Shown: positions 42,085-51,283 of the stretch, in pieces
Position numbering within the stretch: position 1 is the stretch's first letter
Layout: every line of letters starts with the position of its first letter
NCBI GenBank assembly: GCA_020635075.1
Contig: JACKAM010000001.1
Coordinates: forward strand, 434,001 to 498,000
Source of the DNA: Pseudobdellovibrionaceae bacterium
GTDB taxonomy: Bacteria; Bdellovibrionota; Bdellovibrionia; Bdellovibrionales; UBA1609
Reading direction: 5' to 3'
DNA: 64,000 nucleotides
Notes under the pieces: generated by a model
The model's input: only the letters and a program-made list of their open reading frames with translations
Databases searched by the model: none
What the model was told of the DNA's origin: nothing
Translations under genes and position numbers: made by a program

Positions 42085-42498
42085 TTACTGCTGAAAGCCA
42101 CTCATGCAAGTGTAGTCAGTGATCGGACCATTGGTGGTCATTTTCAAGAACAGATTAATGTCGATCAATGCCTTGCCAGTTTCAAAGTCAGCGTAAAAGT
42201 GGGCATAGCCAGAGCGACCGTTGTCGACGGTGAAGATCATGGATGTTCCATAATTCATAAAAGTATCGGGCGCTACGGTCACCACTTCAGGCTGAACAGT
42301 GGGATTGATCGGTGATTTCTTAATCATCCACAAATCACTGTTCGGAACACCGGGTTGACCGGGAACATTGGTGATCGAGTAGGTGGGTGCACCTGGACGG
42401 CCGTCCTTTTGCACACAGGTGAGAATGGTGGTTTCGACACTAGCCATAGCAGTGGCAGAGAAAGCCAGGGCAATAGCGGAAAGAATAAGCTTTTTCAT
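42085..42498 (-). CDS. Secreted protein of unknown function
   Basis: The 137-residue product starts at ATG 42498 (AGGAG 7 nt upstream) with a signal peptide ending TAMAS at about residue 18. The mature part has two cysteines (CVQKDGRPG and near the C terminus DYTCMSGF) that could pair, and a Pro/Gly-rich segment (RPGAPTYSITNVPGQPGVPN). No family is recognised. It is flanked upstream by the structured region at 42556-42614 and downstream by a terminator, so it is probably transcribed alone. Confidence 0.65.
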   Translation of the reverse strand: MKKLILSAIALAFSATAMASVETTILTCVQKDGRPGAPTYSITNVPGQPGVPNSDLWMIKKSPINPTVQPEVVTVAPDTFMNYGTSMIFTVDNGRSGYAHFYADFETGKALIDINLFLKMTTNGPITDYTCMSGFQQ

Positions 42499-42555
42499 GA
42501 AATGACTCCTCGATTGATATGGGAATAAACCCAATTGGTCTCTTAGGAGCGTCAT

Positions 42556-42614
42556 CCCACGAAGTGGGGCAGGGACGGCAGGAATTCTCTCTGATTGGAG
42601 AATCTTCTGCCGTC
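42556..42614. other. Two adjacent hairpins after the ten-gene operon
   Basis: CCCAC-GAA-GTGGG (42556-42568) is followed by a larger stem: GACGGCAG (42574-42581) pairs with CTGCCGTC (42607-42614), and ATTCTC with GAGAAT inside. No T-tract follows on either strand, so it is not a standard terminator. It lies 45-100 nt after the stop of the vWA lipoprotein gene and could be a processing or stability element for the operon 3' end. Confidence 0.55.
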
Positions 42615-42659
42615 TTAAGCTGTAAGGGAGTCAGGACCACAGAATCTTTTCAGTGTTTG

Positions 42660-43940
42660 TCAGCCACCAATTCTTGCACTGCGGTCGGGGCGGGTGGGGT
42701 CCACATTGGTAAATTGGACGTCAATCTTGGCCCCCGGTTGATGAGGGAGAAGGTCCAAACCATGAACGATGATCTTCTTTTGCGCCGAGTTTTTCGTCCA
42801 CCCGGGGTTTTCACCCTCTTTAAGAAGCACATTTCCGTACTTGACCAGGAGAGTTCCCTCTTCAGGAATTCGATCCAGGTAGATGGTGAACCTTTCCAAA
42901 GTCTTTTTGCGAATCTCCTGACCCATCTTTGCCAATTCATCGCCATAGTTCTGGGAGCAGATATTAAAGACTCTACCTTTGGTTTTAGCCAAAAAGTCCT
43001 CCAGCTTGGCTGCGGTCTTGGCTGGATCTTTTGGGCAAGCCTTACTAGTTGGGTAGCTGGTGGGGTGAAGAATACCATAGGTGGATAGCTTTTCTCCGGA
43101 GCGGTCACGAGTCAGGCCAAGTAAATAATCGTGAAACCAATCCACCGAGATGGTCGGAGAGGCATCGTCCGCATCAGTCATGAAAACCAGGACCAGTTGG
43201 GAACCCGGGCGAAAGAATCCCTGGTTAGGGCCCTGCAGCCTCTCGGGAGCACCAAGGGCAGCAACCACCGGGCTGAACAGTTCTTCGTATTCAGGTCCGG
43301 AGTATTCAATCTTCGGTTCAGTGCCCGCCTTCTTTGCGGCAGCTTCGATCTCTCGGATTTGGGTTTTGGTACAGCAGTAAGGCCGATAACCGATGAGCAA
43401 GGTTTCCTTCAACACGTTGAGAAAGTCATTGCGATCTTCAAATGTATCTCGACTCAAGTAGCGGGGCACAATTCCCTGCACGAGATTTTCCTGTCCCTCG
43501 GGTGCTTTTAATGGTTTGAGCTCACCGATGGGATCATAGTTCCGCTGCCCGGAGGAACTGAGCTCCTTCACCATGCTTCCATAGCGAACCGAGTCCCAAA
43601 TCGGAATCACTCCAATATGGAAATCAATAAAGCCTTCCACACTAAAGGATTCCACGAAGCGGTTGATGTTAGCCGCGAGCCTCTGTTGGTGAGGAGCCAT
43701 GGACTGGGAATCATCAATGACAAAAAGTATGTCCAGTTTAGGTTCAAAGGAATTGTTGGTTGGCTCGGCCACGGCCTGGTTTTCCACGTAGACCTCAGGA
43801 GGAGGGGGAGGCTCAGGAGGGGCCACGAGCGGAGGCGCCTGGGTTTGACAAGCCAAAGAAAGAGTCGTTATCCCTAGAGCAAGTAAATGCCTCAAGCCCC
43901 TCAGGGTGATCTTAGAGCGGTTTAATGAATTCCGTTTCAT
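42660..43940 (-). CDS. vWA-domain lipoprotein, last gene of the Glt/Tol-like operon
   Basis: The 426-residue protein has a lipobox (LSLACQ, Cys31) and a proline-rich spacer (about 36-50). A von Willebrand factor A domain starts at residue 69 with a MIDAS motif DILFVIDDSQSM (Asp76, Ser78, Ser80) and a later DADD (VLVFMTDADD). Further cysteines (PYCCTKTQ, KACPKD, NICSQ) suggest disulphides. The C-terminal part (about 345-426) is beta-rich. vWA domains bind proteins through a metal ion, so a role in attachment or assembly at the outer membrane is plausible. The start overlaps the upstream gene's stop by 4 nt, making it the tenth gene of the unit. Confidence 0.8.
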   Translation of the reverse strand: MKRNSLNRSKITLRGLRHLLALGITTLSLACQTQAPPLVAPPEPPPPPEVYVENQAVAEPTNNSFEPKLDILFVIDDSQSMAPHQQRLAANINRFVESFSVEGFIDFHIGVIPIWDSVRYGSMVKELSSSGQRNYDPIGELKPLKAPEGQENLVQGIVPRYLSRDTFEDRNDFLNVLKETLLIGYRPYCCTKTQIREIEAAAKKAGTEPKIEYSGPEYEELFSPVVAALGAPERLQGPNQGFFRPGSQLVLVFMTDADDASPTISVDWFHDYLLGLTRDRSGEKLSTYGILHPTSYPTSKACPKDPAKTAAKLEDFLAKTKGRVFNICSQNYGDELAKMGQEIRKKTLERFTIYLDRIPEEGTLLVKYGNVLLKEGENPGWTKNSAQKKIIVHGLDLLPHQPGAKIDVQFTNVDPTRPDRSARIGG

Positions 43941-45064
43941 AGCGATGCCTTTCGCAAGGTCGGACAGTCTTTGACTTTGGCCTGGTAACTGTCCAACTCA
44001 TCCAGCCACACTTCACTGGTGTAGGGGAAGTACAGCTGGTCTTTATTGTCTTTTTTGTTTTCCTGCTGAACATGTGTGTCTGTCAGGTGGACGTCCATAT
44101 GCAGGCGCTGAATGGCTTCGGCCTCTACAATATGCATCTTTTGCACCATGGCTGAGATCTCTTTGAGGTCTCTCTGGGCTAATTCCTGAAGGCGCCTCAC
44201 TGCCCGGGCGCGAAAGGTCGGACTTTTGCTTTGTCGCCAGTTGAGAATATGCCTTTGGAAAAACTGATCCCGCCAAAACAAGGTGGGAAGGTGAGGAGCC
44301 TGGAGTCCAACCGATGTCAATCGGAATGGGGCTGCTGCCAACTGATCGACCGCTTTCTCTGCATCTACTGTTGTTCCCTGGCTGGCCAACTGCTGGAGAG
44401 ACGGGATCCGTTTGTTGAAATTTTCTTTAAACAGCTTGGTGGTCTTAAACACCTGGGGGTAGTCACAGATTTGTAAATGAGTCAGGGTCTTCAAAAAATA
44501 AGGTTCAGCTGGAATAATGTTGGAAAACACTGGAGAAGCCACCGTCGCCAATGCTGAAATGGTTTTATTGTGTTGATTCAAGCGCAGGTAGGTCCAGGCC
44601 AATTCCTCCTGTGCCTCAAGCCAGTAATCACTTTCACTGGGAATTTTTTTGTAGTGTTCGACAGTTTTATTCAGGTCCGGTTGCTGGAAATAGGCACGGG
44701 CCTTAGCCAGATCAATTTGATCTTGATCCACCACAGTCTGCACCTGGTCATCCAGCCAATCGAGAATGCGAATGGACAAGCGTGTGTTGTCAAACACCGA
44801 TCCCCACAGGGCTGCCTGCCAGCGGTCCCATATGTCGTTGTCCGACATCTTTCCCTTGCGGATGGGAATGCGACGAACAAACTTTTGGAATTCCGTGCCG
44901 TTGCGAAAATGGCGAATGGGGCGGTTGGTCCAGTCTGCCTCCTGTGCCAGAAGGCGGCTCTGAATCACCGCTTCGCGGTTTCTTGCCCAGACGTCCTCAC
45001 CGAGGACAACAATCACCGTGATGATGGTGGTGAGAATTCCAATTTGAAGAACTGTCTTCTTCAT
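43937..45064 (-). CDS. Envelope protein with TPR-like helices in the Glt/Tol-like operon
   Basis: The 375-residue product starts at ATG 45064 with an N-terminal membrane helix (MKKTVLQIGILTTIITVIVV) that may be a signal anchor. The remainder is largely helical. Repeats at about 105-215 (EHYKKIPSESDYWLEAQEELAWTYL and similar; the motif is around residues 125-145) look like TPR helices. The C-terminal half is charged. It lies 13 nt after the preceding barrel gene's stop and overlaps the vWA gene by 4 nt. In Myxococcus, TPR proteins link the inner-membrane motor to the outer-membrane parts of the gliding complex; a similar bridging role here is inference only. Confidence 0.65.
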   Translation of the reverse strand: MKKTVLQIGILTTIITVIVVLGEDVWARNREAVIQSRLLAQEADWTNRPIRHFRNGTEFQKFVRRIPIRKGKMSDNDIWDRWQAALWGSVFDNTRLSIRILDWLDDQVQTVVDQDQIDLAKARAYFQQPDLNKTVEHYKKIPSESDYWLEAQEELAWTYLRLNQHNKTISALATVASPVFSNIIPAEPYFLKTLTHLQICDYPQVFKTTKLFKENFNKRIPSLQQLASQGTTVDAEKAVDQLAAAPFRLTSVGLQAPHLPTLFWRDQFFQRHILNWRQSKSPTFRARAVRRLQELAQRDLKEISAMVQKMHIVEAEAIQRLHMDVHLTDTHVQQENKKDNKDQLYFPYTSEVWLDELDSYQAKVKDCPTLRKASL

Positions 45065-45077
45065 AAAAATCTTTTCC

Positions 45078-45773
45078 TTAGAGCAAAAATCCAATGCCAG
45101 CAGAGACGACAGTCAAATCCAGCTTGCGCTGATCGTCGTACACTCTATCTTCGTAACCCTGATAGCGAACCTCAAAGCGGGTGGAGATATGTTGGCTCAG
45201 CCAAATACCGATTCCGGCGCCGAATGTATAAGTATCGCTGGGGCCAGATTCCAATTCCACCTGACCGGCTCCGGCTAAGGCGTAAATGTCAAACTGAGCA
45301 ACAGCCCAATCAAAGAAGTTCAACTTTCCATAAATTGGGTACCAAGTCACAACGCCCATGTAGGCGCGAATGGCAGAATCTGAATCAAAGAAGGGTTCTT
45401 TTCCCGCGCGGGCGGATTCGGCCCGGCGTTCACCTTCGGTGCTCAAACTATTGGAGTAGGAGTAATAGCGAGCGCCCAGCGACCATCTGGGATTGATGTG
45501 AAATTCCAGCTGCGCCCCGATGTTGTCCGTGTTCAAATAGGGGTCGCCACCAGCCATAGAGCCGTAGTGGGCAGCGACTTCAAGGCGCAGGTTGCGATCC
45601 ACCAGGCGATTTTGCACCACCCGCAGACGATTTTTAGGGTCCAATGCACGGGCTCGACGAAGGATATCCTTGTTGCCGCCCAAGCTTTCCAGGTCCTTTT
45701 GCAGATCACCTGCCTGAGAGTAGAGAGCAGGCACCAAAAGGCAAAGTCCAATTAAAATCCTAAGTGTTGTCAT
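45078..45773 (-). CDS. Outer-membrane beta-barrel-like protein of the Glt/Tol-like operon
   Basis: The 231-residue product has a signal peptide (about 1-21, LYSQAGD) and an amphipathic beta-rich mature part: LRLEVAAHYGSMAGGD, QLEFHINPRWSLGARYYSYS, FEVRYQGYED and a final LDLTVVSAGIGFLL. A charged helix (about 22-65) precedes the strands. The pattern and length resemble small OmpA/OmpW-like barrels and the barrel proteins (GltA/GltB/GltH type) of the Myxococcus gliding machinery. It overlaps the upstream lipoprotein gene by 4 nt. It ends in leucine, not an aromatic residue. Confidence 0.7.
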   Translation of the reverse strand: MTTLRILIGLCLLVPALYSQAGDLQKDLESLGGNKDILRRARALDPKNRLRVVQNRLVDRNLRLEVAAHYGSMAGGDPYLNTDNIGAQLEFHINPRWSLGARYYSYSNSLSTEGERRAESARAGKEPFFDSDSAIRAYMGVVTWYPIYGKLNFFDWAVAQFDIYALAGAGQVELESGPSDTYTFGAGIGIWLSQHISTRFEVRYQGYEDRVYDDQRKLDLTVVSAGIGFLL

Positions 45774-46732
45774 TGGGCACTTCCTTGAGTCATTTGAATT
45801 TCAACTTCCTGGGTGGGACTGGTCGAGCTGTGGTCTGAGACAGAGCTATTGGCGATGACCAAAAACTCCGCGTGAACCTTATCTTTGTGACCAGCCCTAC
45901 GGGCTTCTTCAGCCACGATCCAGGGTTTATAGACATAGAAAAACCGCCAGCTTCCATCCTGTTGAGCGACTGGTTTTAGTTTGTTGGGATCGCGAACCAC
46001 GCCTTGATGCCCGGGAAAGAGCTTTTTCTCTGCTGTCTGATTCTCGGGCTCCCAAGTGATGAACACATCTGGTGCTTGCTTGGTGCCACCGACCGGGTCC
46101 ATCACATCCACAGTGAAGAGGACAGGTTGGGTCTCCGGGAAGGGGCCCTTAGGGAGATTGACGGTGAGAATGGGCTGGCGTGAGCTGCGTGCTACAAGCA
46201 CCGCCACGTTCATTTTCTTTTCCTCACCCTTAAACAATTCGGCCTGCGGCGCGGGTGTTCCTGCGGCAATCACATATTCAATCTGAAATTGGCCTTCCCA
46301 AGTCGACATCCGCGGTCCCACCAAGTCAAACGGCGGAGCCCATTCCAGAATCCAGGTTCCCGGCTGGTCCGGAGCTTCAGTGAAGTGAGCCCCATTGGGC
46401 AGCCCTTCAGTTTTCAACGAGGCCTTAACTCCATCCACAAAGGTCCTTACCTTAATTACGTGGCGAGTTCTTTCCCCGGCTACAAAGTGCAGAACCATTG
46501 AAGTGGTGGATTCCTGATCCAAGCGCACGTCGAAAAGCTGAGATTTAAACACCTGGGTTCGAGGCTGCTCCTGGGGAGTCACCTGTGCAGGAACCTCTGC
46601 TGGAGGAATATAGGTCTTCAAATCCGGATACTCTTTTAGGGGGTCACTATTGCGGCGGGAGGGATCATGTCCGTTACAGGCCACCAGACCCATGGTCAGA
46701 AGTACGGTAAATATAATTCCTAAGCGACACAT
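45770..46732 (-). CDS. Lipoprotein of the Glt/Tol-like operon
   Basis: The 320-residue product has a lipoprotein signal with LVAC (Cys about residue 19) and GGAG upstream of ATG 46732. The mature protein is beta-rich with two Ig-like halves (about 55-160 and 165-290). One half contains GTWILEWAPPFDLVGPR, typical of Ig-like cadherin folds. The C terminus is Ser/Thr-rich. No family was recognised. Its 4-nt overlap with the barrel gene and 16-nt gap from the TonB-like gene suggest these products work together in the outer membrane. Confidence 0.7.
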   Translation of the reverse strand: MCRLGIIFTVLLTMGLVACNGHDPSRRNSDPLKEYPDLKTYIPPAEVPAQVTPQEQPRTQVFKSQLFDVRLDQESTTSMVLHFVAGERTRHVIKVRTFVDGVKASLKTEGLPNGAHFTEAPDQPGTWILEWAPPFDLVGPRMSTWEGQFQIEYVIAAGTPAPQAELFKGEEKKMNVAVLVARSSRQPILTVNLPKGPFPETQPVLFTVDVMDPVGGTKQAPDVFITWEPENQTAEKKLFPGHQGVVRDPNKLKPVAQQDGSWRFFYVYKPWIVAEEARRAGHKDKVHAEFLVIANSSVSDHSSTSPTQEVEIQMTQGSAQ

Positions 46733-46748
46733 ATGATCACTCCTTGTT

Positions 46749-47984
46749 TCATCCTTGACTCAAACGTTTCAACACAAAGGGGTAAGTGACTTTGACGTCC
46801 ACCCGACCCACGGGTTGAGGAAATTTCCAGTTTCGTAATTTCGAAAGGATACAGCCCTCGACCTTGGCGTCCTGAAGACTGCTGTTGGCCAAACCCGCTC
46901 TTTGCACGCGACCGTTGCCACCAATGACAAACTTGACAGAGATGCGACCTCTGAGGTCGGGTTCCTTTTGCAGACCCTTCTCGTAACAGTAGATGACTTG
47001 ACCCAAGTGACGATTGATCACCGCTGCAATTTGGTCACGATCCAGTCCGCCTTCGATCAGTGCCTCTTCATAAAGAGGTTGGGAAAAACCATTCGAAGAT
47101 CCTGCCATGGACATTTTGCCATATCCAGATCGGCCACCTCCCTTGCCGCGAGTGCCATAGCCCCCGGCGCCGGCGCCCTTCCCGTTACCAACAGGCCCGG
47201 AGATCAAACCATTGGTGGCCACCTGTTTATAGAGGCCCCCTGAACCACCGGCACCAGAGAGTCCGGCGCCACTGCCTTTGCCGGCAGCCCTAAGGTTGAG
47301 TCCACGAGATCCTTTTAGTCCATTGGGAGTTCCACCCAAGGCACCTAGAGCCCCCATCTTACGTACATTGACAGAACGTCGGAGGTTGGCGTTTTTGGTT
47401 GGCTTGGCCTTTGATTTTTTAGCGTATTTTGTGGCTTTGACGGGCTTGACCTTGCGGTTCACAACTTTACGGTTTTTCACCACTCGGCGCTTTTTGATTT
47501 TCTCTTGGGTTGGTTGAACGACCTGGCGAGCAGCCGGAGGTAAGGGCTTGCGAATCTCCTCTTGAGGTTTAATGGTGACCACGACTTCGTCTTCCTGAAA
47601 CAGGGGAAGCACGGCCCAACCCAAAATCAAAATCAGCGCCAAGAATGCAGACTGCCCGATAGCGGTCCATTTGAGAATTGTTTTGTATTGCTCCTGATTC
47701 TCCTCAGCAATGGTGATCGAAGGTGAAACTTGGCTAATGGATTGAGTCCAGCGCAAACGCCCGCCGTTGGTCAACTGAATGGGATGGGACTCAAGTTGGC
47801 CAGGAGAGGTATCAACGAGAACCTCGAAATCGATTCCTCTGTCTTCCAGTTCTTTGGTATCAGTCAGGGCCTCCACCCGGCCGGTGTCGAACCGGTGAAC
47901 CAATACCAGGCTGTTGGCCTTCCAGCGGAAGGTGCGGATCACCTGTCCCAATTGGTTTTCTAAAATGAGTTGTCGCTCTCCCAT
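46749..47984 (-). CDS. TonB-like AgmX/GltJ-type protein
   Basis: The 411-residue protein has an N-terminal cytoplasmic domain (about 1-100), one membrane helix (about 110-130, SAFLALILILGWAVL), and a periplasmic Lys/Pro-rich then Gly-rich stretch (about 140-310). The C-terminal domain (about 315-405) is of the AgmX/PglI type, with CYEKGLQKEPDLRGRISVKF and later NWKFPQPVGRVDVKVTYPF. This domain is TonB-like and is found in the gliding-machinery proteins AgmX/GltJ and GltG of Myxococcus. It would transmit energy from the ExbB/ExbD complex to the outer membrane. ATG 47984 has GAGG 8 nt upstream and is preferred over the GTG at 47993. Confidence 0.85.
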   Translation of the reverse strand: MGERQLILENQLGQVIRTFRWKANSLVLVHRFDTGRVEALTDTKELEDRGIDFEVLVDTSPGQLESHPIQLTNGGRLRWTQSISQVSPSITIAEENQEQYKTILKWTAIGQSAFLALILILGWAVLPLFQEDEVVVTIKPQEEIRKPLPPAARQVVQPTQEKIKKRRVVKNRKVVNRKVKPVKATKYAKKSKAKPTKNANLRRSVNVRKMGALGALGGTPNGLKGSRGLNLRAAGKGSGAGLSGAGGSGGLYKQVATNGLISGPVGNGKGAGAGGYGTRGKGGGRSGYGKMSMAGSSNGFSQPLYEEALIEGGLDRDQIAAVINRHLGQVIYCYEKGLQKEPDLRGRISVKFVIGGNGRVQRAGLANSSLQDAKVEGCILSKLRNWKFPQPVGRVDVKVTYPFVLKRLSQG

Positions 47985-48008
47985 GGTCACCACCTCAATC
48001 GGCCCAGG

Positions 48009-48284
48009 TCATCTCTGACCCGTGGCATTTTTCATTCGATCTTTAAAGTCAGTGCGAACCCCAAGCAGGCGGTTCAGCATTTTTTCGTTTTCAACGGTCG
48101 CAATGGCCTCATCAGCATAATTGTAGCGGCCATGAACAGTAGAGCCTTCAAACACCACATCGGTGCGGAGACGCGACTCCTGTCCAGGGGGAGGGGTGCG
48201 GCGAGATGCTTTGTCCTTGGCCATCACCCAACTTCCCGCGAGGGAAAAACTCCAAAATATCAACAGCGAAACGACCTTCTTCAC
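48009..48284 (-). CDS. Small secreted protein of the Glt/Tol-like operon
   Basis: The 91-residue product has a signal peptide (about 1-22, SWVMAKD) and a conserved-looking C-terminal part: TDVVFEGSTVHGRYNYADEA then VENEKMLNRLLGVRTDFK. Its size, export and place between the TPR and TonB-like genes recall the small CglF-type periplasmic proteins found in gliding-machinery clusters. I cannot confirm homology by eye. It overlaps the TPR gene stop by 4 nt and ends 24 nt before the TonB-like start. Confidence 0.65.
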   Translation of the reverse strand: MKKVVSLLIFWSFSLAGSWVMAKDKASRRTPPPGQESRLRTDVVFEGSTVHGRYNYADEAIATVENEKMLNRLLGVRTDFKDRMKNATGQR

Positions 48285-51283
48285 CTTTTATTCTCCTGTT
48301 TCATCTGCTCCAAACGAGAGTCGATAAAGACCACCATAGATTCAGATCCGCGCTTTTCTTCCATGTCCTTCAATTCCTCCAGAAGACTGCGGTTGAAGGG
48401 GTCACGTTGAAGTGCGGATTTCACTTGTTGTACCCGGCGACCGCTAGGTGATTCGACACGTGCACGAGCTAATTTTTTTAAGCGAACGACCTGACCCGAT
48501 GAGGGTGCTGCACCTGATAGTCGTGCCATCTCTTGTTGCACCAGCTTTCGCAGCTCTGCCCGACCCTGGTACAAATCCTTTTCCAACTTGGTGATCACCG
48601 CGGTCTGCCCCCAAAGCTCTTTCACTTTGGCGACGTAATCACGAGAGAGGCGGTCGTAGGGTGCCGCTTGTTGGTTTAATATACTTTGATACTGTTTTTT
48701 CTCTTTTTTGTTTAAGCCCTTTGGCGCAGGGAGAGAAATCAGCTCTCGGTGAAAACGGCGATTCTCCTGAGCGAGAACATTGAGGCTGAGAACCTGCAGT
48801 GTCCAGTCCCGCCCGCGAATCGAGTCGGCAGCCATATTCTCCATATCTGCCAGGCGACTCATGCGATCGCGGATGGACCTTTGCAGACGTCGGTCATTGC
48901 GACGGTCAAGACGGTGGCGGGTGAGAGCGTAGACCTTTTTGTCCAGCTCCCGGTAAGTCAGTTGGCGGTTAAGGACCTTGCCAGCTGCCGAATTCTTAGT
49001 GCCTGGGATGGAAAGAATCTTGCTGGCTCTTGTGTAGTTTGTAAAACGACCGAAGGTTTCCAAGCCAATCTGCGCCAATAAATCCGGAGTCCTGCGCAGG
49101 TGGGGAAGATGTTTGTCGATTTGCGGCCAGGGCCAGCGGCTACGCCGAATCATCTGCATACGCACCTGATTCGCTTGCCGGACGGACCGTGTCTTCTCAA
49201 TATATTGAAGGTAATAAGGTGAAGGGTCACGACCCGACAATTCCGCCAACATTGCCAATCTAAGTAATGAAGTACGATCTCTTTGTCGCCTGCTAGGTGT
49301 GAGTTCATTGCGAGTGAGATTGTAGGCCGTCGTGAAATCCATTTGCAGCTCAGCCACCCAAATCAAGTTTTTGAGAGCTTCATCCCGATCACGAGATGAA
49401 AGCGATTTGATGGCCAAAAGGTTTTGGGCCGATGAGCGCACCTTCTCCAGGTTGCGGGTGCTTACGGCCAGATTCATCTGGTTCTTGTAAAAGGCAATCT
49501 TCTCACGATCACTGGCTCCGGCCAAATTGGTGTGGGCCAGCTTGTTAAGTGCCTTGGCTTGGTCGGTTTTTGATGCATTTTTGTCATTGATAACAACAAC
49601 AGCCTGATTGATGGAGGCCTTACGGGCGATGCGCAAATACTCAATGCGGCGGTTCGGATAGTCCCCAGCGAGATCAAGAGCCCACTTCTCAAGTTCCAAC
49701 TCATTTTTGCTCAATACTAGAGAATCCAAGGCCAGGTCTGCAGACTTTTCACCCAACTGTTGGTTGGAGGTCTTGGCCTGTTTGGCCAGTTGGCGAAACT
49801 CTTCGGCCGCAACTTGATGTTGCCCCTGCTCGTAATGGACGTGGGCAATCTGATAGCGAATATCGAGGGCCTTGTTTCCGGAGGGGAGGAGAGCCAGATA
49901 GTGGCCGTAGGCAGCCAGTTTCTTTTTGGCATCTTTGGTCGCCTCAGCGGATTCCACCTCGCCAAGAAGACTTCCTTCCCGGAGTTTTTCAAGTGCAGGT
50001 TTTTGTAAATGACTTTTTTCGGATCTAATATCCGCTTCGGCAAGCTCGGCGGCGCGATGGAAAGCTTTGGTGGCCGAATCCCACTGAGATTTGCGTTGAG
50101 CAATTTGCCCTGTCCAAAAGTGCATCTCCACATCGTTGGGAAACACCTCGCCGTAGTATTGATAGGCGAGCAGCAGTTGTGGAGAGGGATTCTTCTTTTC
50201 AAGCCGGTTCCAGGTCGTGACGAAGTTGCGCAATCGAATGCGCAGCTCGTTGCATTCATCCTCTTTATGACAACCTTTTTGTCTCCATAGGTTTGTCGCC
50301 TTTTGGTATTCGCCAACAGCCTTGGTCTTTTGGCCCACATCAAAGTGGAGCTGGGCCAGACGAATTTGGATTTCCAAGGGTTCTAGTTCTGACAATTGAC
50401 CGGACGCCATGTAATGAGACCAAACCAAAATGGCCGAGGACTTTTGCCCAAGGCGTTCTGATTCTGTGGCCAAATAAAATAGATTAGCCCGTCGAGTACT
50501 GGCTGGACTCAACTCCAGCAATTGTTGAACCTGAGTGGCTCCGATCGGGCGACGCGCGAGAAAGGTAGCAAAGTCGCGAGAGACGTCCTCATGAAAGGAG
50601 TTGCGTCCTGCTGGTGTAGCGCCCTCTCCCAAATCCAGGAGCTCACGGGAACGCAGAAGCTGAATCATTTGCCTGGTGGCCGCTCGATGTTCGCCTAAGT
50701 TGAGATGAGACCATGCCAGTCGGTAAAGGACAAAGCCTCTACGCGGTAAGGTCTTTTCTTGGAAGGCGCGGCTAAAGTAGTATTTTGACTGTTTGAACTT
50801 CCCAGCCCGGTACTCCATTTCACCCAATGCATTGTAGGCCATTCCCAAGGTCTGGCGCCCATAACGGCTAGGGCCGGCACTGATGATGCGGTTGAGCAGA
50901 ACTGCTGCCTGTCGCCCCTGTCCGACCGACTGGTGCAGATGGGACATCTGAAGGAGCAGGCGTCCTTGCTGATTTTGGTCACTAAAGCGGAAAGATCTGT
51001 CATAGAGTTCAAGAGCTCTGAGTCTATCAGCTTTACTTCCTAGACAAGGATCGTTGCAGTTCTTCTCCACTTCGGCCATGGCCCTCATGCGCGCGCGATC
51101 TGCGTAGAGGTCACCCAGGCGAAGCAGGACAGGAAGTTTTTGGCTGTCAGACTCCTGAAGATTCCCCACCACGGCCTCAAGTTTACCAATCACAAGGTCG
51201 TGCGTTTCCAGGTCCATTTTTTTGGCGGCCTGGCTGGCACTTGTAACGGCAAGAAGAAGGAGGGGGAGAATGAGGCGAATCAT
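48281..51283 (-). CDS. Large periplasmic TPR protein (GltI-like)
   Basis: The 1000-residue product has a signal peptide (about 1-19, TSASQAAKK) and many TPR-type helix pairs over residues 45-560: for example MAYNALGEMEYRAGKFKQSK, FVLYRLAWSHLNLGEHRAA and LDIRYQIAHVHYEQGQHQVA. A long helical C-terminal part follows. In Myxococcus a large TPR protein (GltI/AgmK-like) is part of the gliding complex in the periplasm and contacts the motor. This gene's position between ExbD and TonB-like genes fits such a linking role. The start overlaps the ExbD stop by 4 nt and the stop overlaps the next start by 4 nt. Confidence 0.8.
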   Translation of the reverse strand: MIRLILPLLLLAVTSASQAAKKMDLETHDLVIGKLEAVVGNLQESDSQKLPVLLRLGDLYADRARMRAMAEVEKNCNDPCLGSKADRLRALELYDRSFRFSDQNQQGRLLLQMSHLHQSVGQGRQAAVLLNRIISAGPSRYGRQTLGMAYNALGEMEYRAGKFKQSKYYFSRAFQEKTLPRRGFVLYRLAWSHLNLGEHRAATRQMIQLLRSRELLDLGEGATPAGRNSFHEDVSRDFATFLARRPIGATQVQQLLELSPASTRRANLFYLATESERLGQKSSAILVWSHYMASGQLSELEPLEIQIRLAQLHFDVGQKTKAVGEYQKATNLWRQKGCHKEDECNELRIRLRNFVTTWNRLEKKNPSPQLLLAYQYYGEVFPNDVEMHFWTGQIAQRKSQWDSATKAFHRAAELAEADIRSEKSHLQKPALEKLREGSLLGEVESAEATKDAKKKLAAYGHYLALLPSGNKALDIRYQIAHVHYEQGQHQVAAEEFRQLAKQAKTSNQQLGEKSADLALDSLVLSKNELELEKWALDLAGDYPNRRIEYLRIARKASINQAVVVINDKNASKTDQAKALNKLAHTNLAGASDREKIAFYKNQMNLAVSTRNLEKVRSSAQNLLAIKSLSSRDRDEALKNLIWVAELQMDFTTAYNLTRNELTPSRRQRDRTSLLRLAMLAELSGRDPSPYYLQYIEKTRSVRQANQVRMQMIRRSRWPWPQIDKHLPHLRRTPDLLAQIGLETFGRFTNYTRASKILSIPGTKNSAAGKVLNRQLTYRELDKKVYALTRHRLDRRNDRRLQRSIRDRMSRLADMENMAADSIRGRDWTLQVLSLNVLAQENRRFHRELISLPAPKGLNKKEKKQYQSILNQQAAPYDRLSRDYVAKVKELWGQTAVITKLEKDLYQGRAELRKLVQQEMARLSGAAPSSGQVVRLKKLARARVESPSGRRVQQVKSALQRDPFNRSLLEELKDMEEKRGSESMVVFIDSRLEQMKQENKR